A stretch of 20,425 nt of DNA from Actinobacteria bacterium casp-actino8. Its GTDB lineage: Bacteria; Actinomycetota; Acidimicrobiia; Acidimicrobiales; Ilumatobacteraceae. A model generated the notes under the pieces. That model made no database searches. It was not told the origin of the DNA and saw nothing but the letters and a program-made list of their open reading frames with translations. The stretch lies in contig LFFH01000017.1 of NCBI GenBank assembly GCA_001510455.1, forward strand, positions 1 through 20,425, written 5' to 3'. The translations under genes and the position numbers were made by a program. Positions 13,638 through 19,712 of this stretch are shown piece after piece; position 1 is the stretch's first letter; each line of letters starts with the position of its first letter.

Positions 13638-15851
13638 TCAGTCGCTCGCCTCGCCGAGACGCATGGTGGCCGCGAACGACAACCCAGCCGACGGTGAGCC
13701 ACTCTCGATGTCGAGATGGTGGAGAGTTCCCGTGAAGATCGCCGGTGAGCGGTACGAGTCGTCGACTTCGAGGCCGTCATGGCGTCCGACCCAGAGTCCT
13801 CCGGCGGCCGTGGTGACACCGGGGAACATGAAGAGACCGTCATAGCGTCCGCGGTCGATCTCGTCACCGTCGACCCACAAGGTGACGTCGCCAGCCGACA
13901 TCGTCACGGCGATCGAATGTCCACCCGGAGACAGCGGTGTCGTCGATCTGAGATGTGTGTGGTGATGGCCATAGGCCACGTCGAATCGAACGTGACTGTC
14001 GACGACGTGGAGAGCCCAGCCACCTTGATGGTCGCCGAGGGCGCCGAGCACTCCCTGACATTCCGATTCGACGTCGACGCGTGCCGTCACCGTGAAGCCT
14101 CCGAACATGGCCGGCATACGGCTGGCAGCGACAGGTAGATCGGCCGGTCGGTAGCGGGCGGCGCGTGGCAGCGGATATTCGGTGGGGTGAACGGGATAGC
14201 CGGCCGAAGGGTCGAACAGCGGGAACACGTTGTTGGCTTCGGCTTCCGATGTCCAGAGCGCCTGGAGTTCGGCCAAGAGTTCGGGTCGCTCGGCCGAGCG
14301 ATCGGTCGACTCGGAGAAGTCGGACGTCAGATCGAACAGCTCCCAGACATCGGTGTCGTAGGCGTGGCTGCCCGTGATGTGATCGCGCTCGCCGAACAGT
14401 GGCGAGACGAAATTACTCGTGGCTTTCCAGCCGTCACGGTAGATCGAGCGGGATCCGTGCATCTCGAAGTACTGAGTGGTTCGGATCTCGGGTGCCGAAG
14501 GATCGTTGAACGTCGACTTCGCATCGTGTCCGTCGACGCGTTGTTGATCGACTCCGTCGACCGCATCGGGCATCGCCTCGCCGAGGCACGAGAGGAGAGT
14601 CGGAGCCACGTCGACCGAGTGAAGGAATTGTGATCGCACTCCACCACGTTCGGTGATGCCCGCTGGCCAACGCACCACCAGTGGCGCACGTACACCACCC
14701 AGCCACGAGTAGCGCTTCCAGAGGCGGAACGGCGAGTTTCCGGCCCAGGCCCAGCCCCATGGATAGTGATTGCTGTGGTTCGGACCGCCGATCTCGTCGA
14801 TGGCGGCCAGGGCCTCGGCCACCGACGAGTGATCACCGAGCCACGAAGCCGCTTCGTTCAATGTTCCGGTCGGGCCGCCTTCACTGCTCGTCCCGTTGTC
14901 GGACATCACGAGAACGATCGTGTCGTCGGATCGATTCTGGGCGTCGATCTCGTCGAGGATCCGTCCGATCTGCGCATCGGTGTGCGTGAGCATTCCCGCG
15001 AACACTTCCATGTAGCGCGAGTAGAGACGACGCTCGTCGGCCGGCAGAGTCGACCATTCGGGAACCCACGACGGGCGCGGGGTGAGAACCGTGTCGGGAG
15101 GGATCACTCCGAGCTCGAGCTGGCGACGGAAGGTGTCGTCGCGCAACCGCTCCCACCCTTCGTCGAAGTATCCGCGGTAGGCATCGACCCATTCGCGCGC
15201 GACGTGATGTGGTGCGTGGGCGGCACCGGTGGCGAACCACAGGAAGAACGGCTTGTCAGGAGCGACGTGGAACTGTGCGCGCAGCATCTCGATGGCTTGA
15301 TCGGCGAGGTCGTCGGTGAGGTGATACGTGTCGCTCTGTGTCGTGCTCTTCGGCACCTCGATCGGAGTGTTGTCGCGCACGAGTTCGGGAGACCAGTGGT
15401 TCGTTTCGGCGCCGAGAAAGCCGTAATACCTCTCGAAGCCGAGACCGAGTGGCCAACGATCGAAAGGGCCGGCTGCCGAGTACTCGGCCTGCGGAGTGAG
15501 GTGCCATTTGCCGACGCACATGGTGTTGTAGCCACGGTCGCGCAGAATTCGGGGGAGGGCGGCCGCCGTCTTCGGGAGGCGACCGCTGTAGCCCGGCAGG
15601 TCGAACGTCGTCTCCTGGGTCGCGCCCACACCGACGGCGTGATGGTTGCGACCCGTCATGAGCGTGGCTCGCGTCGACGAGCAAATGGACGTCACGTGGA
15701 AGCGGTTGTATCGCAATCCCTGGTTCGCCAGACGATCGATGTTCGGGGTGGCGATCGGAGAGCCCATGCATCCGAGTTGACCGAAGCCGACGTCGTCGAG
15801 CACGACGACGACGATGTTGGGTGTGTGTTCGGGTCGGTCGGGATATCTCAC
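13638..15851 (-). CDS. Arylsulfatase-type sulfatase with C-terminal LamG-like domain
   Basis: A 737-residue sulfate-ester hydrolase of the alkaline-phosphatase-like superfamily. PNIVVVVLDDVGFGQLGCMG (11-30) carries metal-binding Asp19/Asp20. ICSSTRATLMTGRNHH (56-71) holds Cys57, the residue normally converted to formylglycine. GKWHLTP and MSDNGTSSEGG supply further active-site positions. After about residue 590 a beta-rich region (GGFTVTARVD... WVDGDEIDRGRYDG...) looks like a concanavalin/LamG domain, as in large actinobacterial arylsulfatases. The modification motif reads C-S-S-T-R, with Ser where Pro or Ala is usual. No signal peptide is visible, so it may be cytosolic. No anaerobic or FGE-type maturase gene is adjacent. 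The start is GTG, 6 nt after a TAGTCT box. Confidence 0.92.
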   Translation of the reverse strand: MRYPDRPEHTPNIVVVVLDDVGFGQLGCMGSPIATPNIDRLANQGLRYNRFHVTSICSSTRATLMTGRNHHAVGVGATQETTFDLPGYSGRLPKTAAALPRILRDRGYNTMCVGKWHLTPQAEYSAAGPFDRWPLGLGFERYYGFLGAETNHWSPELVRDNTPIEVPKSTTQSDTYHLTDDLADQAIEMLRAQFHVAPDKPFFLWFATGAAHAPHHVAREWVDAYRGYFDEGWERLRDDTFRRQLELGVIPPDTVLTPRPSWVPEWSTLPADERRLYSRYMEVFAGMLTHTDAQIGRILDEIDAQNRSDDTIVLVMSDNGTSSEGGPTGTLNEAASWLGDHSSVAEALAAIDEIGGPNHSNHYPWGWAWAGNSPFRLWKRYSWLGGVRAPLVVRWPAGITERGGVRSQFLHSVDVAPTLLSCLGEAMPDAVDGVDQQRVDGHDAKSTFNDPSAPEIRTTQYFEMHGSRSIYRDGWKATSNFVSPLFGERDHITGSHAYDTDVWELFDLTSDFSESTDRSAERPELLAELQALWTSEAEANNVFPLFDPSAGYPVHPTEYPLPRAARYRPADLPVAASRMPAMFGGFTVTARVDVESECQGVLGALGDHQGGWALHVVDSHVRFDVAYGHHHTHLRSTTPLSPGGHSIAVTMSAGDVTLWVDGDEIDRGRYDGLFMFPGVTTAAGGLWVGRHDGLEVDDSYRSPAIFTGTLHHLDIESGSPSAGLSFAATMRLGEASD

Positions 15852-15857
15852 GAGACG

Positions 15858-15863
15858 AGACTA
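15858..15863 (-). promoter_or_regulatory. Putative -10 box of a leaderless promoter (sulfatase)
   Basis: Minus-strand TAGTCT is followed by 6 nt and the GTG start at 15851. The position confirms the GTG start, since there is no room for a ribosome site. Confidence 0.5.
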
Positions 15864-15916
15864 CGACGTGGTGGTGATGGGAGCCGGGTCGTTGATGGCG
15901 ACGAGAGCCCGTGGAC

Positions 15917-15922
15917 TAGCGT
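15917..15922 (+). promoter_or_regulatory. Putative -10 box (2-hydroxyacid dehydrogenase)
   Basis: TAGCGT lies 9 nt before the ATG at 15932, implying a leader of about 0-3 nt. It shares an 80-bp divergent region with the sulfatase promoter. Confidence 0.45.
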
Positions 15923-15931
15923 GCGAGAACC

Positions 15932-16864
15932 ATGTCGAATCCTCCAAGTCCTCGCTCTTTGCGCGTGGCCGTCCTTCCCGACACTGCGGTGTCGTGGATG
16001 AGGGATGCGGTCGTCGATGGTGGAGGTGAACTCGTCGACGTTGCCGACACCACAGCACTCGTCTGGGGTGCCGCGCGTGATCCCCGAGGTCTCGAGAGCG
16101 TTCTCGAGGCCAACCCCCAACTGGAGTGGGTCCAACTTCCGTTCGCTGGTGTCGAGGAGTTCGCGCATCTGATCGACGACGATCGGCTCTGGACCTGTGG
16201 AAAGGGTGTGTACGCCGAGCCGGTCGCCGAGATGGCCGTGGCCATGGCCATGGCTGGGCTGCGCGGACTCGTGACCTACTCGCGCGCTCGGGAGTGGTCG
16301 GGACCGGTGGGTCGCAATCTGATCGGCGCGCGAGTGAGCATTCTCGGAGGAGGAGGGATCACCGAACAGATCGTGCGCCTTCTCGATCCGTTCGGATGTC
16401 ACGTGACCGTCGTGCGTCATCGAGTGACCGACATGGAAGGTGTCGATGTGGTTCTCGAGAGCGATCGGTACGTCGACGCGCTTCCCGGCGCCGACGTGGT
16501 GTTCTTGGCGCTCCCGCTCACTCCCGAGACCGAGGGGATGATGGGACGCAGCGAGTTCGAGACGATGGAGTCGCATGCGTGGCTCGTGAACGTGGCCCGT
16601 GGCAGACACGTGCGCACCGACGATCTGGTGTGGGCGCTCGAGAACGGAGTCATCGGAGGGGCCGCACTCGACGTGACTGATCCCGAACCGTTGCCGGCCG
16701 GCCATCGACTCTGGGATCTCGCCAATTGCCTCATCACTCCGCACGTGGGCAACACGCCCGAGATGGCGATCCCGTTGTTGAGTGAGCGGATCTCCACCAA
16801 TGTCCGGCGTTGGATCGCCGGTGACGAGTTGATCGGCCCGGTCGATCCCGATCTCGGCTACTGA
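15932..16864 (+). CDS. D-isomer-specific 2-hydroxyacid dehydrogenase family protein
   Basis: A 310-residue cytoplasmic NAD(P)-dependent oxidoreductase that interconverts a 2-keto acid and a D-2-hydroxy acid. The catalytic triad is recognisable: Arg223 in VNVARGRHV, Glu252 in DPEPLPAGH and His271 in ITPHVGNTP. The nucleotide-binding fold is VSILGGGGITEQIVRLL (135-151). Its GxGxxG motif ends in Thr144 instead of Gly, a small departure that members of the family tolerate in places. The N-terminal catalytic half is short, so it belongs to the compact GhrA-like group. The substrate is unknown. It starts 80 bp from the divergent sulfatase gene, with which it may be co-regulated. Confidence 0.87.
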   Translation: MSNPPSPRSLRVAVLPDTAVSWMRDAVVDGGGELVDVADTTALVWGAARDPRGLESVLEANPQLEWVQLPFAGVEEFAHLIDDDRLWTCGKGVYAEPVAEMAVAMAMAGLRGLVTYSRAREWSGPVGRNLIGARVSILGGGGITEQIVRLLDPFGCHVTVVRHRVTDMEGVDVVLESDRYVDALPGADVVFLALPLTPETEGMMGRSEFETMESHAWLVNVARGRHVRTDDLVWALENGVIGGAALDVTDPEPLPAGHRLWDLANCLITPHVGNTPEMAIPLLSERISTNVRRWIAGDELIGPVDPDLGY

Positions 16865-16878
16865 CGCCGACCTCGGCG
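16865..16878 (+). terminator. Small hairpin after the hydroxyacid dehydrogenase gene
   Basis: CGCCG and CGGCG pair across a 4-nt loop immediately after the stop codon. It is short and lacks a U tract, so it is only a weak candidate. Confidence 0.3.
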
Positions 16879-16914
16879 GCTGAAGTCACCCTCGGGGGTC
16901 GACGAGCCGACCGT

Positions 16915-16920
16915 TAGCCT
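16915..16920 (+). promoter_or_regulatory. Putative -10 box for the J-domain gene
   Basis: TAGCCT lies 7 nt before ATC 16928, the position where the J domain should begin. The spacing matches the leaderless pattern of the neighbours and supports a start at 16928. Confidence 0.4.
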
Positions 16921-16927
16921 CGCCCAC

Positions 16928-17503
16928 ATCGGCGCCTATTACGAACGACTCGGGGTGCGGCCCCAGGCGAGCCAAGCGGAGATCCGTCAGGCGTACCGCG
17001 CTCTTGCTCGTCGCCACCATCCCGATGCGCGTGGTGGTCGGCCGTCTCCTGAGATGGCGGCCATCAACGAGGCGTGGTCGGTGTTGTCGGATCCGGCGCG
17101 ACGGGCACGTTACGACGCCGATCTTCGCGTGGGAGTCGATGCGACATCGTCGAGTGTTCGTCACGATCGACCGACGTCGACGTACGTTCACGTTCCTTCC
17201 GCGGCTCCGGCGAGATTTCCGTGGCGATTCGTCCTGTCTCTCGTGGTGGTGGCGACGGCGGCGATTCTTGTCCTCGGAGCACTCACCGGCGGAGCCGAAC
17301 CAGCACCCATCGACAACCTGATGCAGGTGGGTTCGTGTGTCGACATCGATGACGTTCGAGGGGAGGCCTTCGAGGTGGCGTGCGACGGACTGCACGAGGC
17401 CGAAGTGGATGAGATCGTGCCGTTCGACGGTGTGTGTTCGGCCGGCCTGGTCGGTTATCGGGATCGCCAGGGGATGGGCAAGGTGTGCGTGGTGGTGAGG
17501 TGA
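16928..17503 (+). CDS. Membrane-anchored J-domain protein, probable ATC start
   Basis: A J-domain co-chaperone-like protein of about 191 residues. The J domain includes GAYYERLGVRPQAS, helix II RQAYRALARRHHPD with the Hsp70-activating HPD at 31-33, and WSVLSDPARRARYDADL. After a Ser/Thr linker there is one transmembrane helix (about 100-120). The 70-residue C-terminal part then has four cysteines (137, 152, 170, 187) with VGSCVDID and VACDGLHEAEV, like the septum-formation/DUF4190-type extracytoplasmic domain. The first canonical codon is GTG at 16955, which would delete helix I (YYERLGV). No ATG, GTG or TTG exists in frame between the previous stop and 16955. ATC 16928, 7 nt after TAGCCT, is the best real start; CTG 16880 is an alternative. 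Confidence 0.72.
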   Translation: MGAYYERLGVRPQASQAEIRQAYRALARRHHPDARGGRPSPEMAAINEAWSVLSDPARRARYDADLRVGVDATSSSVRHDRPTSTYVHVPSAAPARFPWRFVLSLVVVATAAILVLGALTGGAEPAPIDNLMQVGSCVDIDDVRGEAFEVACDGLHEAEVDEIVPFDGVCSAGLVGYRDRQGMGKVCVVVR

Positions 17504-17514
17504 CCAGGCCTTGG

Positions 17515-17520
17515 TAGCGT
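17515..17520 (+). promoter_or_regulatory. Putative -10 box of the tRNA-Val gene
   Basis: TAGCGT lies 12 nt before the tRNA 5' end, leaving a short leader for RNase P to remove. No -35 was recognised. Confidence 0.4.
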
Positions 17521-17532
17521 GCCAGGTCGCTG

Positions 17533-17609
17533 GGGCGATTAGCTCAGTCGGCTAGAGCGCTACGTTCACACCGTAGAGGTCATCGGTTCGAGCCCGGTAT
17601 CGCCCACCA
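17533..17609 (+). tRNA. tRNA-Val (anticodon CAC)
   Basis: The full cloverleaf can be drawn. The acceptor stem GGGCGAT pairs with ATCGCCC. The D arm is GCTC/GAGC, the anticodon stem CTACG/CGTAG closes loop TTCACAC (anticodon CAC at 17567-17569), the variable loop has 5 nt, and the T arm ATCGG/CCGGT carries loop TTCGAGC. The discriminator A is followed by an encoded CCA at 17607-17609. It reads GUG, a main valine codon in GC-rich genomes. Confidence 0.96.
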
Positions 17610-17613
17610 GTCA

Positions 17614-17637
17614 CGGCCCGGTCGACAGACCGGGCCG
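17614..17637 (+). terminator. Hairpin terminator of tRNA-Val
   Basis: A perfect 10-bp GC-rich stem (CGGCCCGGTC / GACCGGGCCG) closes a GACA loop, 4 nt after the tRNA CCA, followed by the U-containing TTCGTTGTCT. Its right half belongs to the first copy of the 30-bp tandem repeat. Confidence 0.65.
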
Positions 17638-17715
17638 TTCGTTGTCTCCGGTCGACAGACCGGGCCGTTCGTTGTCTCCGGTCGACAGATCGGGCCGTTC
17701 GTTGTCTCCGGTCGA
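17620..17715 (+). repeat. Three 30-bp tandem repeats after tRNA-Val
   Basis: Copies lie at 17620-17649, 17650-17679 and 17680-17709, then 6 bases of a fourth. Copies 1 and 2 are identical, and copy 3 has one C-to-T change at 17690. Each copy starts GGTCGACAGA and ends TTCGTTGTCTCC. Copies 2 and 3 can each form a shorter version of the first hairpin (6-bp stem, GACA loop), so the array multiplies the terminator. Confidence 0.85.
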
Positions 17716-17759
17716 GTCGTGGGGGCACGACGGTCGCTCGTCGGCCGGGAGTGGCTGAG

Positions 17760-17765
17760 TACATT
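17760..17765 (+). promoter_or_regulatory. Putative -10 box of the DUF3499-like gene
   Basis: TACATT lies 7 nt before GTG 17773, fitting the leaderless pattern, and fixes the start of the gene downstream of the tandem repeats. Confidence 0.45.
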
Positions 17766-17772
17766 GGGCATC

Positions 17773-18429
17773 GTGCGGCAGACGTGTGAACGGATCGGTT
17801 GCGGGCGCGACGTGGCCGTCGTGTACGGCACGGCGCCCGGACGGGACGGTTCGCTCACGTTGTGGATCGACGCGTTTCGAGCCGACGTCTCGGGGTCCCG
17901 CGAGCGCGAGATCATGGGGTTCGTCTGTCGCGAGCACGGGGAGAGGCTCTCACCACCTCGCGGATGGTTGATCGACGATCGACGAGAGAATTCACCTCGG
18001 TTGTTCAAACCGCAACCGAATCTCCAGGTCGTTCGGGACAGGCCGGCGCGCAGTCGCAAGGAGAAGGTCGGGGCCTTGCCGCGGCCAAGTTTGTTCGCCG
18101 AAACAGCACCCGAGTCCGAGGTCGTCTCCGCGCCTGTTGTCGCGCCCATTTCTGAGGCCGCTCCCTCGATCGCGCCCGACGTCGTGTCCGGATCGGTCGA
18201 CAGCCCGATCGTCGAGATCGCCGAACATCCCGAAGTCGTCGTCGAGCCAGACGACGTCCTCGTCGAGCCAGACGACGTTCCCCACGACCCCGATCCGACC
18301 GGGGACTCGACGGGATCTTGGGAACCCTTCTTCGATCCCGACGACGATCTCGACGGGCAGTTGAACGCCACCGGTTCGATGTTGCGAGATGCCTTTCGGT
18401 CGCGTCACAACGGTCGGCGAAACGTCTGA
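17773..18429 (+). CDS. DUF3499-like protein with acidic C-terminal extension
   Basis: A 218-residue protein of unknown function. Its first 75 residues match what I know of DUF3499, an actinobacterial family: C5-x4-C10 near the N terminus, a beta-rich middle, FVCREHGERLSPPRGW (50-65) with C52-x2-H55, and the conserved PRGW. The three Cys and one His look like a metal site. The remaining 140 residues are acidic and low in complexity (a VEPDDV unit occurs twice), ending in a short basic tail (RDAFRSRHNGRR). Longer than usual DUF3499 proteins. I prefer GTG 17773 over an in-frame GTG at 17719, because the family begins near RQxC and a TACATT box stands 7 nt upstream. The SRPBCC gene follows after 6 bases, suggesting an operon. 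Confidence 0.75.
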   Translation: MRQTCERIGCGRDVAVVYGTAPGRDGSLTLWIDAFRADVSGSREREIMGFVCREHGERLSPPRGWLIDDRRENSPRLFKPQPNLQVVRDRPARSRKEKVGALPRPSLFAETAPESEVVSAPVVAPISEAAPSIAPDVVSGSVDSPIVEIAEHPEVVVEPDDVLVEPDDVPHDPDPTGDSTGSWEPFFDPDDDLDGQLNATGSMLRDAFRSRHNGRRNV

Positions 18430-18435
18430 TTACCC

Positions 18436-18858
18436 ATGGATCTGGTCGTCGAGCACACGCTCGACAGCACGTGTGATTCCCTTTTCTCGGTGGTCTCCGA
18501 TCTCGGGCGTTATCCCGAGTGGATGGGGATCGTGCATTCGGCTCGTCTCGTCGGTGACGCCGTCTGGGAGATCCAACTACGGGCCCGTGTGGGTCCGTTC
18601 GCCAGGTCGAAGAAGCTGACCATGGCTCGAACGGCGATGGATGCACCACGTTCGGTCAGCTTCGAGCGTCGTGAGACGGACGGCCGCTCGCACGGGGAAT
18701 GGAACCTCGTGGTGGATGTTCGTCCGGACGGCAGCAGTGCTCGGCTGGCCATGACACTCCATTACGGCGGACGCCTGTGGTCGAGTGTGGTCGAGCGCGT
18801 CTTGTTCGACGAGATCGAAGCCAGCAAGAAGAGACTCGAGGCGTTGCTCGCACCCTGA
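18436..18858 (+). CDS. SRPBCC (START/cyclase-like) family protein
   Basis: A 140-residue single-domain protein with the helix-grip fold that binds a hydrophobic ligand in a deep cavity. It opens with VVEHTLDSTCDSLFSVVSDLGRYPEWMG, the strand-helix-helix start of polyketide cyclase/dehydrase-type SRPBCC proteins, and ends with a long C-terminal helix (VVERVLFDEIEASKKRLEALL). The strands between are regular. Ligand and role are unknown. The ATG is 6 nt past the DUF3499-like stop, so the two are likely cotranscribed. It converges on the ABC ATPase gene with a 14-nt gap. Confidence 0.82.
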   Translation: MDLVVEHTLDSTCDSLFSVVSDLGRYPEWMGIVHSARLVGDAVWEIQLRARVGPFARSKKLTMARTAMDAPRSVSFERRETDGRSHGEWNLVVDVRPDGSSARLAMTLHYGGRLWSSVVERVLFDEIEASKKRLEALLAP

Positions 18859-18872
18859 GGTGCGTCACGGGT

Positions 18873-19664
18873 TCAGGCGGCGGAGGCCGAGAGTCTGCCG
18901 TTGGTACGACGTTCGAGTTGTAGTTGCATCCCGAAACATTCCGAGAGGTTGTCCGACGTGACGACGTCATCGAAGGTTCCAGCGACGAGAACGCGACCGG
19001 CGCGCAACAGGAGTGCGTGAGTCATTCGAGGTGGAACCTCGTCGAGATGATGGGTCACGAGGACGAGAGCTGGAGCCGATCGATCGTCGACGATTCCGGA
19101 CAACGTGGCGACGAGTTCTTCTCGTCCACCGAGATCGAGTCGAGCCGAGGGTTCGTCGAGAAGTACGACGTCGGGGTCGTTCATGAACGAACGTGCGAGG
19201 AGAACACGTTGTTGTTCGCCCGACGACAACGATCCGAACGAGCGATCCGCGAATTCGGCGACTCCGATACGACCGAGGCATTGCTCGGCTCGCTGGCGAT
19301 CGGCATCGTCGTAATCGTGCCACCAGGGTTCGAGGGCCGCGTGACGAGCCGTCATCACGACGTCACGCGCCGCGAGGGCCGGCCGAAGGTCGCTGGCCAA
19401 CGACGCCGAGACGTAACCGATGCGTCGGCGAAGTGCACGAACATCGGTCGAGCCGAGAGTTTCTCCGACCACGGACACCGATCCGCGAGTCGGATGGTCG
19501 TACATGGCTGCGATTCTCACGAGTGTGGTCTTGCCGGAACCATTCGCTCCGAGGACGAGCCATCGCTCGTCTCGGCCCACGCGAAGTGACACCTCGTCGA
19601 GAACGAGTCGTCCGTCACGGACGACCGAAACGTCCCGAAGATCCAGGGAGGGAGCAGAAGTCAT
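18873..19664 (-). CDS. ABC-type ATP-binding protein, no permease adjacent
   Basis: A 263-residue nucleotide-binding subunit or soluble ABC ATPase. Walker A is GANGSGKT (39-46), signature SSGEQQRVLLARSF, Walker B DVVLLDEPSARLD and H-loop LVTHHLDEVPP. EVPPRMTHALLLRAGRVLVAG is typical of the YlmA/ModF-like group, which includes orphan ATPases. No permease or binding protein is near, so the partner or process is unknown. The frame remains open for 56 codons upstream, but that part overlaps the divergent secreted-protein gene and has no family features. I therefore start at ATG 19664, which begins MTSAPSLDLRDVSVVRDG. A TACCGT box lies 10 nt upstream. Confidence 0.86.
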   Translation of the reverse strand: MTSAPSLDLRDVSVVRDGRLVLDEVSLRVGRDERWLVLGANGSGKTTLVRIAAMYDHPTRGSVSVVGETLGSTDVRALRRRIGYVSASLASDLRPALAARDVVMTARHAALEPWWHDYDDADRQRAEQCLGRIGVAEFADRSFGSLSSGEQQRVLLARSFMNDPDVVLLDEPSARLDLGGREELVATLSGIVDDRSAPALVLVTHHLDEVPPRMTHALLLRAGRVLVAGTFDDVVTSDNLSECFGMQLQLERRTNGRLSASAA

Positions 19665-19674
19665 CGTCGGGGTG

Positions 19675-19680
19675 ACGGTA
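19675..19680 (-). promoter_or_regulatory. Putative -10 box (ABC ATPase)
   Basis: Minus-strand TACCGT stands 10 nt before the ATG at 19664, giving a leader of a few bases at most. The divergent gene's box is only 20 bp away. Confidence 0.35.
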
Positions 19681-19699
19681 ACAGAAAGGACGATTTCGG

Positions 19700-19705
19700 T
19701 ACTCT
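19700..19705 (+). promoter_or_regulatory. Putative -10 box (secreted coiled-coil protein)
   Basis: TACTCT is followed by 7 nt and ATG 19713. A closer ATG at 19708 is in another frame. Confidence 0.45.
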
Positions 19706-19712
19706 CAATGCG

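Noticed and set aside
12704..13867. Minus-strand open frame of 387 codons spanning the end of the importer and the sulfatase 3' end
   Set aside because: It overlaps a clear permease and the sulfatase; its product is hydrophilic, biased and resembles nothing.
14766..16001. Plus-strand open frame of 411 codons opposite the sulfatase
   Set aside because: The sulfatase motifs on the other strand are unmistakable. This frame has no family features and is a composition shadow.
16955..17503. J-domain gene starting at GTG 16955
   Set aside because: This start removes helix I of the J domain, which is plainly encoded just upstream; kept only as a fallback.
17620..17715. CRISPR array
   Set aside because: The 30-bp units are directly abutting with no spacers between them, so this is a simple tandem repeat.
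17719..17772. N-terminal extension of the DUF3499-like protein from GTG 17719
   Set aside because: The family begins close to the first Cys, and the -10 box at 17760-17765 lies inside this extension.
17580..18371. Minus-strand open frame of 263 codons through the tRNA, the tandem repeats and the DUF3499-like gene
   Set aside because: It overlaps the tRNA 3' half and gets repeated peptides from the 30-bp array; the plus-strand gene has real family signatures.
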